Positions 10,456 to 20,845 of a stretch of 64,000 nt of DNA are shown one piece after another. Origin of the DNA: Taudactylus pleione. Its lineage: Eukaryota; Chordata; Amphibia; Anura; Myobatrachidae. The notes under the pieces are model-generated. The model was not told the origin of the DNA. It did no database searches and was given only the letters and a program-made list of their open reading frames with translations. The first letter of the stretch is position 1. Each line of letters starts with the position of its first letter. Position numbers and translations under genes: made by a program. Where the stretch lies: NCBI GenBank assembly GCA_031769625.1, contig JAUIMM010000739.1:806001-870000 (forward strand). The letters are read 5' to 3'.

Positions 10456-10834
10456 GGGGCTGATTCAGACCCGCTCGCAAGCGGGTCGAAGGTGGCCCAG
10501 TGCGCACGCGCGGCATGCACAATGCGCATGTGTGAAAACCGTAGCGAGTGAGACCTTCACTCGCTCTGGAGTTCGCAGCAAAACAGGGCGGCTGTCGATG
10601 TTGATCGACAGCTCGCCGCCTTTTGTAGGCGGGTCGGGGGGGTGGCTGAACAACTGGAGGCGTTCCCGAAGGAACGCCTACCGTTTGTGGGCGTCCCTAC
10701 TGACATCACTCGTGATGTCAGTAGTGGACTTACGGCTCTATTAGAGCTGGAAGTCCACTCGGCATTGCGAGTGCTGAGACCTTACCACAAGGGTCTCCTC
10801 GCAATTCCGATAATCGCGACCATCTCCTGCCCGT
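10456..10834 (+). mobile_element. Hairpin-chain MITE, copy 2 (right end lost)
   Basis: It starts GGGGCTGATTCAGACC after TTA and shares the hairpin modules of copy 1: a GCTGTCGAT/ATCGACAGC stem, a GGCGTTCC/GGAACGCC stem, and ACTGACATCAC/GTGATGTCAGT. The right terminal repeat is missing. Confidence 0.8.
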
Positions 10835-11445
10835 GAGGGTGAGTTATAATAAGGGTGAGTTATAATAACCTACATGTCTGTGACAGATATATGTGCATGC
10901 GACGCTCTGCTATATTCGCATTTGAATAGAAAGGCGATCAATGTTATGTCGTATGTTACAATAGTTTGTTGCACCATATACTCTATTGAGGGAAATTGAA
11001 TTATTTGTTGACCTAATGTTTAATGGCTAATGTGAAGATAAGACCCAATACAAATGTTGGAATAAATTGTTACATTTATTCGGTATATTGAGTTTTGAGT
11101 TTACAAAGTTGAAACTCACCTGAATACCAGGATCAACGAGACAGAGAGAAATGTGATGTGTAAGATCTGTAAAAGAAAAAACAGTATTAGGGTTAGTTAG
11201 CTATAATTAGCCTATATTAGTGAAATAAATAATCTGATCATTTATATGATCATTGGGGCCTACCCAAGTAAGCCCATCTTATTATTACACTTAGCTTGGG
11301 TGGAGACACTAAACGGAACGGTCACCCTTATAACAGGGTGACAACCATTTTAGTGTTGACCGTTTGACCCAGTCGACCGTCTTCCATGACGACATTTAGT
11401 GTGTCGGCATTTTGTCCCTGTCAACCTATTGCCTGTCTAACATCT
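10835..11445. other. Unassigned sequence with one hairpin
   Basis: No gene was recognised. A hairpin GTCACCCT/AGGGTGAC lies near 11,321-11,342. Confidence 0.4.
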
Positions 11446-11522
11446 GGGACCAAATGTAATAGGGTGAGCGTGTAGAAAATGTGAGAGTTTAGCAGTAACC
11501 TCTGACTCTATTACATTGGTCC
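11446..11522. mobile_element. Short MITE (GGACCAATGTAATAG family)
   Basis: A 77-base element has inverted ends GGGACCAAATGTAATAGGG and CTCTATTACATTGGTCC. The same end sequence recurs in every unit of the 35-bp array at 22,010-23,960 and in its right flank at 23,990-24,018. Confidence 0.65.
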
Positions 11523-11545
11523 AGTTTTATCTTCAAAATGACTTA

Positions 11546-11571
11546 GGGGCTGATTCAGACCCGCTCGCAAG
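11546..11571. mobile_element. Fragment of hairpin-chain MITE fused to LTR
   Basis: The first 26 bases of the GGGGCTGATTCAGACC element, preceded by the same GACTTA flank as copy 2, run directly into ERV-B U3 sequence through the shared hexamer CGCAAG. Confidence 0.75.
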
Positions 11572-11633
11572 ATGGCGTCGCTGCGATTACATTTTAAACT
11601 GAACTTGTCTCAGCCAATTATTCAGCTTCGACA
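11565..11633 (-). repeat. ERV-B 3' LTR remnant (first ~70 bp of U3)
   Basis: It matches the outer end of the 5' LTR (21,940-22,009) and ends at the same GACA on the plus strand. The rest of the LTR, including promoter and polyadenylation region, is absent; a MITE fragment takes its place. The 300 bases to the env stop (11,634-11,951) are untranslated sequence without an obvious long polypurine tract. Confidence 0.75.
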
Positions 11634-11951
11634 GTCCACCATTTGATAGCAAACAACATGCTATCACAATCTGCTATTAGAATTTAATTTAGGCTTACAT
11701 TTACATATTATTTGGTGTTATTATGGGATGGCACAAGGTGGTTCTTTATCCATCAATAATGTGTCTCTGGGTGGGGACATAAAACTACTATTATACGCAC
11801 ACCGCGGATCTTGGAAGATCATGTGAAAGGTGTGGGAATGCAGCAGTCTTATAATAGCAGTCTTGAAGGGGAATTGAGACTTTACATCATCTGAGGTGAT
11901 CTATGAATAACATTTCAATAATACATTTTATGCATGTCTAAATATAATACA

Positions 11952-13766
11952 TCAAACAATTGTATTTCCTAGTTCAGGGTTGTAATGCAGTTCTATATTT
12001 ACCTCAGTATACATATTGTCATTACTAACCACCATCATAGTTTCAATCTTTCGTTTCACTCTGTTTTTACATTTTCCATACTTCAACACAATAGGAACAC
12101 ACCGGACGCATATGCCAATTATTATGATGACAATCAGTATAAGGATTAAGAATTTGCCTATAATGGCGATCACTTCCTGGACCCATTCCCCTAGACCTGA
12201 GAACCATTTCACTGGGTTCAGCCATGACACCCATCCTTCTACCTTTTCCCCTACTTCAGCCACTGAAGTGTTATGGTTCTTGCGAAACTCCCACTTTAGC
12301 TGCAGAATTTCATCCATCTTCCGGTCTATCACCTCCTTAGGGTCGCTGGTATCGTTAGTGACATAGGTGCAACATTTTACTCCAAATTGGGTGGCCAATG
12401 TTACGCAATACCCTCCAGTAACAGCAGTTAAATAATTCAACACTAGCCTGTGTTGCACCAGTTCTTTCTTGTACGCTTGCAATTCTTTCCCTGTATACCT
12501 GAATGTGTCATCGTACATCTTGGTGATATTATCTATCAATTTAGCAAGTTCCTGGATATATCTAAAATTTAATATACCCCGAGCGATGCTAGTGGGGTCC
12601 AATGCGACCAGGACCTGAAAGCCAGTTGTCCCACTGATTAACTGAGTGGCTTTATGTATATCACCAGGTACCATATTTTTTTTGCCTCTGTGTTCATATT
12701 GTGTGTGAAGATATGGTGATGGTGTGTTTTTATGTATACCCAGCATTTCAACATGTGTGAGGGTCATAACTTCTGGGACTACTCTTCCCAGGTAACACAA
12801 ACCTTCGGAACTCGGGGAGAGCCATTTATACGCTTTTCTTCCACAGATGAAATATACATTATCAGGGAGAACATAAGGAATGGTATACATCATTATCATT
12901 AAGCACATTTCCCTTGCAAACAATCCTATTTCTGGTTCTTCCATCTGGTACATGCAAGTTTCTGGCTGTATTATTTTAGCACAATAACCATTTGGCACCT
13001 TACCAATAATTTCTTTGGTGGAACTCAATGTATACTGATACCTAAAATGTTTCCCACCAGACTTAATGGAGCGTAACAGATCATGGTTTATGGACTCATT
13101 ATCAGCTCTTTGTGAGAAGGTCATCGTCTGATTATTCCCCGTCACTTCCCAACTCCCGGGTTTATTGGGGTTGGTTATGTTTAAACACAAAAGTGATCTA
13201 TCTACTTGGAATTGATAGAGTTTGAAATGAGGTGGTTTGGATGAGAGGAATTTTCCATCCAATGTTTTCCCTTTTTGCAATTCTAAAATTTCTGTGATAT
13301 TCAGCGGAAATGGTACCAACCCTACGTTATGCTGTCCCTGTGGCACGTGTGAGCACACCCAACAATCAGTTTGATTTAACACTTTGCCTACCATGCTATG
13401 ATAATCCTCTAGAGGATACCCACCCCAGTACAGATTATATTTAGGTTGGCACCGTTGGATACAGTTCTCATCAACTAGGGACCCACAAAGCTCACAAATA
13501 CAGGAATCTTCAGACGATAACCCTCCGCACCTTACCCGAGTATCTGGAATGATAGCTCTCTTAACAATAACAGTACTAAGATTGGTCAGACACTCCCCTG
13601 ATTGGCATTGCACTCCTTCTGACTCCACTCCATCAGCACTGCCATCAGGTCCCATTTCCTCAATCGGTCCCCCATCACAGACACTGGATATCCCCAGACT
13701 GACCAGGATGGTGAACACTCTAAAAGAGAATATGAAAATGAACACAGCAGGCCCGTCCATTGTCAC
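11952..13766 (-). CDS. env: ERV-B envelope glycoprotein, intact 604-codon frame
   Basis: The frame runs without interruption from Met to stop. Residues 1 to about 30 are a hydrophobic signal peptide. The surface part is Cys-rich with several N-glycosylation sequons and has CWVC at residues 135-138, the CXXC motif of gammaretroviral surface subunits that exchanges a disulfide with the transmembrane subunit. No clear Arg-X-Lys/Arg-Arg furin site is present; the most basic stretch is HRGKK at 359-363. In the transmembrane part a Cys at 454 is followed by CC at 465-466. A membrane anchor lies at about 538-561, followed by a cytoplasmic tail of about 43 residues. It is a class I fusion glycoprotein by family. 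Gag and pol of the same provirus are broken, so retention of this frame is notable. Confidence 0.9.
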   Translation of the reverse strand: MTMDGPAVFIFIFSFRVFTILVSLGISSVCDGGPIEEMGPDGSADGVESEGVQCQSGECLTNLSTVIVKRAIIPDTRVRCGGLSSEDSCICELCGSLVDENCIQRCQPKYNLYWGGYPLEDYHSMVGKVLNQTDCWVCSHVPQGQHNVGLVPFPLNITEILELQKGKTLDGKFLSSKPPHFKLYQFQVDRSLLCLNITNPNKPGSWEVTGNNQTMTFSQRADNESINHDLLRSIKSGGKHFRYQYTLSSTKEIIGKVPNGYCAKIIQPETCMYQMEEPEIGLFAREMCLMIMMYTIPYVLPDNVYFICGRKAYKWLSPSSEGLCYLGRVVPEVMTLTHVEMLGIHKNTPSPYLHTQYEHRGKKNMVPGDIHKATQLISGTTGFQVLVALDPTSIARGILNFRYIQELAKLIDNITKMYDDTFRYTGKELQAYKKELVQHRLVLNYLTAVTGGYCVTLATQFGVKCCTYVTNDTSDPKEVIDRKMDEILQLKWEFRKNHNTSVAEVGEKVEGWVSWLNPVKWFSGLGEWVQEVIAIIGKFLILILIVIIIIGICVRCVPIVLKYGKCKNRVKRKIETMMVVSNDNMYTEVNIELHYNPELGNTIV

Positions 13767-13815
13767 AACAAGACCTGCAAATTTCTCCTAGTTCAGGTAT
13801 CTTACTACGACCTGT

Positions 13816-14811
13816 TCAATCCTCCCGGAACAAGCTCGCGAGCGACAGATCCACGCTATCAGCTTTGTCTCCGACTTGTTTCTCCACCGGTTGATTGACC
13901 TTTTTGCAGTGAGTGGAATGGACCCAGGTATCTCTCTCGGCCACCTTCAAAGATGTAGTACTCGTCAGCAGCACCTGGTACGGACCTTCCCACCGATCAG
14001 TCAAACAACCTGAACGCATGAAATTTCTGATGATTACATATTCTCCTGGTTCAACATCATGACAGTTAGTTTCAGGCATATCAATAGACAACAATTTCAG
14101 TTTCTGCTGCTGTTGCTTTAACTGCTTACTCATTGATATAAGATACTTCACAGTTACCTCGTTACCCTTTAGATCTTCCTGTGGACTTATAATCAAATGA
14201 GGTTGTCTACCGAACAATATTTCAAATGGGGACAGATTCAGAGGAGGTCTAGGAGTGGTCCTTATGCTATGTAGGACCAAGGGTAACGCTCCTGGCCATC
14301 CTAGTCCAGTCTCTGCCATGATTTTACTTATCTTATTTTTAATAGTCCCGTTCATCCTCTCTACCTTGGCACTGGCTTGTGGTCGGTAGGGGGTGTGAAG
14401 TCGGCTATTAATACCCATCAGCTTACACATATTTTGAAAAACATCACCTGTGAAATTGGTACCTCTATCACTCTCGATGATTTTAGGGACACCGTACCTG
14501 CATACAAATTCCTGAACTATTTTCTTGGCAGTAAACGCAGCAGTATTAGTGGCCGCTGGGTAGGCCTCAACCCAGTTAGAAAATACGTCTGTGCACACTA
14601 ATACATACTTAAGGTTCCTGCAGGGTGGTAATTGGATGAAATCAATTTGTATCACCTGGAAAGGTCCATCAGTCGGTGGAATGTGGGACGGTTCGGTAGG
14701 GATCGCTTTCCCTATGTTCTTTCTCAAGCAGGTCAGACAGGACATTGCTATCTTCTCTGCTTGTGAAGAAAAACCTGGTGTGCACCAGTATGCCCTCACC
14801 AACTTGCACAT
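13816..14811 (-). pseudogene. pol: ERV-B integrase, core and C-terminus open
   Basis: A 331-codon frame carries the second half of the zinc finger (CLTC at about 24-28), a catalytic core with Asp57, Asp115 and Glu151 (exact D,D-35-E spacing), and a C-terminal GPY/F module (WEGPYQV). It would insert viral DNA into chromosomes. The N-terminal His pair lies upstream (14,812-14,905) in shifted frames, so the protein as read lacks a complete zinc finger. The frame ends about 50 bases from the env ATG. Since integrase is made by cleavage of Gag-Pol, the breaks upstream prevent its production. Confidence 0.88.
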
Positions 14812-14904
14812 ACCCTGTTTACCCAGTTGAGTCTGACCGTGCGCTGCCTCAGCCAGGCTGGGGTAATATGCCTTGGGGGCTACTGGCTTACCATGTCCAT
14901 CCCT

Positions 14905-15616
14905 TTAGAGCCCAGAGGACTCTTGCCCACACCCCTTGGACTTCCAAATGGATTTTTCCTGAATTGAACACAAATTTTGCATCTCAATTAATTTCAGCAT
15001 ATCAATAGTTTGAAATGACATAATTGTTTCAGTCGGAGGAAACATTTTTAACCCTGCTGCCCATTTTGCAGCTTCATCAGCTCTGTTGTTGCCCAGTGAC
15101 ACCGGGTCATCCTCACATGTGTGGGCTTTGCATTTAATTACTGCCACTGCTTTGGGCAGTTGGATTGCATCTAAAAAATGTTTTATGTGTCGGGAATGTG
15201 CAACTGGTGTGCCTGCTGCTGTCATAAAATTTCTCAGACGCCATAGAGCCCCAAAATCGTGCACCACCCCGAACGAGTAACCTCGAGTCAGTGTAAATGT
15301 TAGCAGATTTGCCTGCTGCCAGTTCACATGCTCTAGTCAGTGTTACTAACTCTGCCACTTGGGCTGAGTGAGGAGGACCGAGAGGTTTAGCTTCTACGTC
15401 TGTGTCATTTACAACAGCATAACCTGTACATAATTCACCTGTGTCTGTTTGTCTATGACAACTCCCATCCGTATAAAAAGTTACATCCACATTCTCTAAA
15501 GGTGTGTCATGTATGTCAGGTCTAGCAGTAAAGGTCTGATTCAGATATGTCATACAATCGTGCATATCATTATGTCTGCCGAACTCATCTCCCACCAGCA
15601 ACTCCTCTCCTTCCAC
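14905..15616 (-). pseudogene. pol: ERV-B RNase H, split by a frameshift
   Basis: Two overlapping frames, 15,134-15,616 and 14,905-15,327, hold the domain. The first has FYTDGSCH (first catalytic Asp), a Glu in AQVAELVTLTRA and YTDSR (third acidic residue). The second carries the late motif GNNRADEAAKWA. The frame change falls near 15,290-15,320. RNase H would degrade RNA in RNA-DNA hybrids during reverse transcription. Confidence 0.88.
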
Positions 15617-15626
15617 CCTTTGTACA

Positions 15627-16321
15627 TCATGTTGTACATGGTAGGTATGTTGCTGGATTCAGCGTACTGCAACGTTTAACAGTAATATTTGCAGGAGCAA
15701 TTAGAGCTAGTTCCCAATTGGTGAACCTAGCCGAGGAGATGTGTCTGGTTTGAGCTGAGTTCAACAGAGCAGATACAGCATGGCGAGTATAGACACTCAT
15801 ATCATGGCCCAATACTACGTCCTCACTTTTACTCACCAATAAAGTGGTAGCTGCTACACTTCTCAAACAGGTGGGGAGTGATCTTGCTACCGTGTCCAAT
15901 TGGGCACTGTAATTTGCTATGGGCCTACTGGCATCACCATGTTTTTGTGTAAGGACACCTGCAGCACAACCATCGGCTTCCGTACAATACAAATCAAAAG
16001 GTTTTTCATAATCAGGTATTCCCAATGCAGGAGCTCTTGTCAGACTATCCTTAAGATTGAGGAAAGCCTGTTCTGATTCCTCTGTGTGTATGACACTATC
16101 GGGTTTTGAGGAAGAGACTAATTCCTGTAAAGGTAAGGCCAAAATAGAATAAATAGTGGTATCCACCTTCTACAGTATCCACACATTCCTAAGAAGGTAC
16201 GAATTTGCTGTTGATTCTTCGGGTGGGTCATGTTTTGTATGGCCTGGATTCTATCTGTTGTAAGGTGTCATAACCCCTGGGTTAGGCAGTGTCCCAAATA
16301 TTTTACTCTGGATTGGCACGG
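15627..16321 (-). pseudogene. pol: ERV-B RT thumb/connection, interrupted
   Basis: The frame at 15,627-16,166 carries the block from ILALPLQEL through LGIPDYEKPF and AQLDTVARSLP, homologous to ERV-C. The 155 bases to its right still encode RT sequence (QQQIRTFLGMCGYCR) but with a stop and a frameshift. It connects polymerase to RNase H. Confidence 0.85.
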
Positions 16322-17449
16322 CTATAGTTTGTCCTTGTGTCCTGTTTGTGAGAGATGAAGTAACAAAACTTTAGTATCATTCAAACGTGACATAAACGAG
16401 TCAGAACATAGCAATAAATCGTCCACATATTGAATTAGAACAGATCCATTGGCAGGTTGAAAAGATTGTAAACAGTCGTGCAATGCCTGGGAGAAGATAC
16501 TGGGGCTGTCTATAAAACCTTGGGGTAATCGTGTCCATGTGTATTGTAAACCTCTGTATGTAAATGCGAATAGATACTGACAGTCAGGATGGAGAGGCAC
16601 AGAGAAGAAAGCTGAACAGAGGTCAATGACAGTGAAATGGGTTGCATTTGGTGGGATTTGCATCAAAAGGACAGCTGGATTAGGCACTACGGGGAATTGG
16701 CTCTCTACTACCTTATTAACACCTCTAAGGTCTTGTACCAGCCTATAACCCCTCCCACCACTCTTCTTCACTGGAAAGATGGGACTGTTGGCTACACTAG
16801 CTGTATGAACTAAAATTCCCTGTTGCAATAATCGCTCAATTATTGGAAAAACCCCTAGTTCTACCTCCTGCTTTAGTGGGTACTGGGGAATTTTTGGAGC
16901 TTGCCTTCCGCTTTTTAAATTTACCATTACAGGGCTTATGTTTGCCATTAATCCAGTGTCCTGTCCATCTTTAGTCCAAAGGGAATCTGGAATTAGGGAC
17001 AACATTTCATCTACCTGTGATGGAGTTTTATTTAAAACTGTAGAGTGATACATTATCCTTTGAGGAGTGTCTAACATATCCCGCACCTCGTATTCCATTC
17101 TCTCTGGGATATCTAAAAATACACTATCAGGGGTGCAATATATAACACATCCCATCTTAAATAACAAGTCTCTGCCCAGTAGGTTAGTAGGAGCCTCAGC
17201 AGCCAGGAGAAAAGAATGCCTGGTATGCAACGGCCCAATAGTAACCTCTGTGGACTTTGTTAAAGGATAATGTTCCACTTTACCTGTTACACCCATTGTT
17301 GGTACTGTCTCGTTGGTCACCTGCAAATTAACGGGAGATTTTATCACCGACCTGGTTGCCCCTGTAGCTACAAGAAAAGGATATTCAGTACCAGCTACAT
17401 CAACCATCATGACCGGTTCTTCCCTAGTACTTCCCGTTAACCTGACCAT
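16322..17449 (-). pseudogene. pol: ERV-B protease and RT polymerase domain
   Basis: A 375-codon frame begins in protease. The catalytic motif reads ATGA at residues 28-31, whereas retroviral aspartic proteases have Asp at the first position; Asp-to-Ala would abolish catalysis. GRDLL is the usual protease C-terminal motif. RT follows with motif A-like VIDLCSAFF, LPQGFIDSP and the polymerase centre YVDD at residues 341-344. An in-frame TAG at 16,322-16,324 ends the frame soon after the palm. The frame is continuous upstream with the gag end through the UAG at 17,477-17,479, so the Met at 17,449 is not a true start. Confidence 0.9.
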
Positions 17450-17464
17450 CTGTAAACTACAGGT

Positions 17465-17482
17465 ATGCCCTGACCCCTAGCG
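17465..17482 (-). promoter_or_regulatory. Gag-pol UAG readthrough site
   Basis: The gag frame ends with TAG (17,477-17,479) followed by GGG TCA GGG CAT, and the pol frame continues in the same phase without another stop. A UAG followed by G between gag and pol in one frame is the gammaretroviral arrangement, where a fraction of ribosomes reads through. A downstream pseudoknot was not tested. Confidence 0.75.
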
Positions 17483-17953
17483 TTGGCTACCATTCTCCAA
17501 TAAAGCATTTACGGCTACAATTGGATTTGGGGCCTGCTGAACATTTGCTGGCCTCTGTGCATATTCCTTATGGGGATATCTAGGTCTTCCCTGATGTGAG
17601 ATCCCTACTCCTTTTTCTGTACAGTTTCTACTTAAGTGTCCTGTTTGTTTACAGTTAAAACAGGTTCGTGTTTTGGGTGAAGACATGTGGTGTTGTGAGG
17701 TTTGCGCAGAGGGTAAAGGTGGTGGATATGGGTAAGGATAGGGAGGGTAAGGGTATTGTGGAGGATAAGAAGTTGGTGGATAGCCTGGGACCTGTGGTTG
17801 CATCAGGTTAGTGGGATAGAGTTGTGTTTGTTGTTGGGTGGGGTTAGTGAGAGCACATACTTGTTCAGAAGTGAGTGTGTGTGCAAGTGCAAGTGTGTCT
17901 GTTGGCTGTGATGTTACCGTCATTCCCTCCAGAGCTTGGATACTGACAGCCAT
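17477..17953 (-). pseudogene. gag: ERV-B gag: C-terminal linker and nucleocapsid
   Basis: A 158-codon frame contains a Pro/Tyr-rich stretch (PPTSYPPQYPYPPYPYPYPP) and then one zinc knuckle, CFNCKQTGHLSRNC, with exact CX2CX4HX4C spacing. One knuckle is usual for gammaretroviral nucleocapsid, which binds genomic RNA. It ends at the UAG described separately. The gag frame upstream is broken, so the Met at 17,953 is internal. Confidence 0.88.
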
Positions 17954-18515
17954 TAGTTTCTCACTCTGGGCTTCTCTCTTTTTGGAGATGTTCTTATCAT
18001 GTTCAATGGCGGTTTCTATGAGGGTATCTATTGTGAGTCCCCGCCAGCCAGGCTGTGAGGTCTGAACCCGAGTTTTTAAACTCTATTTCAGACCGTCCAC
18101 AAGTACCGTAACTATCATCCCCTTTGGTGAATGCTATCTTTAATATCCTCTATCCCAGTGTACTGGGTGATAGCCTGCAGAGCCCGATCGCAGTAATCTT
18201 CTGCAGTCTCACTCTCCTTCTGCTTAATGGTGAAAATTTTGTTCCAGTTAACTACTACTGGAAAATATATACCCAATTGAGTTACAATGCGGGAAATGTT
18301 ACCTTGGTTTACTTGGTCTGTTAAGGGAACGTCGCCATCCAATACACAATCCGTGATAAATTTTGTCACGTCGGTATTTTGTGGCAGACAGGCCCTTAAC
18401 ACCACATGCCAATCTTTATTAGTGGGTTCATGTGAACTACCCAAATTCCTCAAAAATCTTTGACATTTGGCTAATTCCTTTTTGGGATCGGGGAAATCAT
18501 TTATGATGGAATTTA
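17954..18515 (-). pseudogene. gag: ERV-B gag: capsid fragment
   Basis: The 112-codon frame at 18,115-18,453 starts with RNLGSSHEPTNKDW, shared with ERV-A, and continues into the C-terminal capsid region (TIKQKESETAEDYCDRAL) around the major homology region, which ERV-A lacks. It stops at TGA (18,115-18,117). The 160 bases to the nucleocapsid frame are homologous to ERV-A but out of phase. The right side is cut by the MITE at 18,516. Confidence 0.82.
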
Positions 18516-19114
18516 GGGCCTGATTCAGAGCCGTTCGCTATTTGCGGTCGTTCGTTCAAAAACAAGGGGTGGCTATTCAAATGATCCGTTCGCAAATTGC
18601 AGTCTGTTCACACCTCTAAGTCTGAACGAGCGAGCAAAACATACGCTCGTTTATTTGTTAAAAACGCCCCCTGGCCGCTCGCACCATACGTCATGTCCGC
18701 TATTTATTAGATTAATCGAGTACATCGACCAGCGTATGAACTGCTCGCTATTCTTGTGGTTGGTTTTTGCTACCACAATCTTGCGAGCAGTTCTGGCTAT
18801 AAAATAACCCAGTGACGTGGTCAATGACGCTGCTGTATTAATTATGCACACCCATAAAACGCCCGTTTTGACCTTTAAGCACGCCTGCGTTCGGATCTCC
18901 ACTCCCCGTTTTCAAGCACCTTCCCCTGTTACCACCCACATACGCCTCATTCTGTCACTCAAAATAGCAGGCATTCGCTATAATGCGAGCACATGAATTT
19001 CGGCCGCACTGACTGGTTCGCGCATGCGTATAACGATCCGTACGCATGCGCAGATGTGCGAACATCGCTCAGAACGAGCGTACTGCCGCTAGCGAGTGGC
19101 TCTGAATGAGGGCC
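18516..19114. mobile_element. 599-bp MITE inserted in ERV-B gag
   Basis: The ends GGGCCTGATTCAGAGCC and GGCTCTGAATGAGGGCC are inverted repeats. The flanks are TTA on each side (18,513-18,515 and 19,115-19,117), and ERV-A has the uninterrupted site, so the 3-bp target duplication is directly confirmed. TTA fits PIF/Harbinger targets. Its interior differs from the hairpin-chain copies; it has one long hairpin (GAACTGCTCGC/GCGAGCAGTTC, about 18,739-18,793), and its 18,830-18,900 part resembles the repeats at 41,195-41,460 and 46,270-46,640. Confidence 0.92.
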
Positions 19115-20005
19115 TTAGTTCTGCTCTTGTCCAAGGACAATGCATTACTACTTCCCTCGTGGGCACTATACCGTTTGCGTCTGCATTTCCATTTGGAACA
19201 GTTATTGTCCGAATGGGATGCAGACTGGTAGCGCTGCTACCTTTGACCTGGTTACCTGGCTGGGGGTTTAGTCTGCTGCTGCTGCGTATGGTATGAACAA
19301 CTTCCTCTACGGGTGCAGAGGGCATTAAAACTTCCCTTGCTGTTACCGATGGAGATGGCGGCACCACTCATGATTGTGGTGATGCAGCATCTATCATCTG
19401 CACAGCATGGGAAATGGCAGACATTACAATAGGCTCATCATCCGCATCATGAACATTTTCTTTATAATTGCTTAAGAGAGGGTTCAAGTTGCTTGTTACA
19501 TTTTTATGGGTATTTTTGGTTACTGTACTTGCACCCCCATCCACATAAGGTGGGGGAGGTGAGCGTGAACTGCTGGCAATACTCTCCACGATGCTACCTT
19601 GTCGCACGTGCGTGCCATTTTGCGGCTCGCCCGTATTGCAATTTAGCGTCGCGGATGTATTTTCTGACAATGTGCTCGCGACGCTAGTTTGCGTCGTTTG
19701 CACATTGTTAAGCCACGCATCCCCTTCATGCTGCCACAGTTTGAAACATTCAAAATATTTAACCTTTTTCTCTCGGGAGCGCATCAGACTGATGTGATCC
19801 CGGACATTGTTTAACACATTTTATCAAAACTACCAATTCTGGGAAACGGAATAACACTCTTCCTCGTCATATTAAACCATAAATCACAATACCTTATTGC
19901 ATTAGTACCGTACTTGGTATGCATGATACGACGGGCCGATCCGATCGGCGCCTCCATTAGCAGCACATCATTGCCTAACATCTCTACTGTTTGCGTGGCT
20001 CCCAT
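19115..20005 (-). pseudogene. gag: ERV-B gag: matrix and linker, frameshifted
   Basis: Three successive frames (19,811-20,005; 19,368-19,817; 19,089-19,367) together match the N-terminal half of ERV-A gag. It starts MGATQT, a good N-myristoylation signal. The late motif is altered to SPPPPYVD, still containing PPPY. A frameshift near 19,815 and a stop near 19,368 break it, and the MITE follows. Confidence 0.88.
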
Positions 20006-20845
20006 TCTGAGACAACTCCTACGCTTTTCAATAAAGATTTAAGCCGGTGAAAGACAATCAAGACACTTTCACTTACCTGTGGACGATTTAAGTCGGCGGC
20101 GCCCACACACCTGGATAAGATTTAGTAAGGCAACTTCCACACCTGGATAAGAATTGAAAAAGGCAACTTCCACACCCGGATAAGATTTAGTAAGGCAACT
20201 TCCACACCTATGAGAGTTTGTATGTCGGCTACTCTCACGCACCTCTCTACAACAAAGACAACATGTACACCTGCTACTGTGTATAGAACGGTAAAGCTGC
20301 TTACCGAGCGGCTAGGCTAACCCTTGCACCTAGCCCTTAAGGATCATACGATACCCTTAACTTTGTTCAACAAGTATTCACTGTTACTCACTTTTTTCCT
20401 GCGCAGAAAAATACACGTTAACCCAGATATTGGAAATAGACAAAAATGAAAACCTCAATGGCTTTGTTCAAACACGTGGCAGCACAATCGGAAGTACATA
20501 TACGCTATTGTGCGACCAGTCGCATGCACAATAATGTGACTACCACACAACTGTATAATGGCTTTTTAACTGCGTACACAAAAGTGCGTCTTTTTTGCTA
20601 TGCGCAATTCTGCGACTTAGTCGCGTACTCAGTACTGCAACACCCCTTTAAACGTAAGGTTCTATCAACAGAGGAAAACAAACTTTTTCCTCTCTTGTCC
20701 CTGTATTCTAGTCAGCTCCCTTGATTCACACGGAGACGGATAGCGATCTTTCAGCACAACGCGGTTGCAGGCAAACCCTGCATGTGGCCACTCCACCTTT
20801 GCTGAAATATCGATGACCGTATGTACCGTGTGAGCAGGTAAGTGA
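20006..20845 (-). other. ERV-B 5' leader
   Basis: 840 bases colinear with the ERV-A leader, with several copies of a short GGCAACTTCCACACC-type repeat (plus strand) at 20,110-20,220. No frame of note. Confidence 0.6.
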
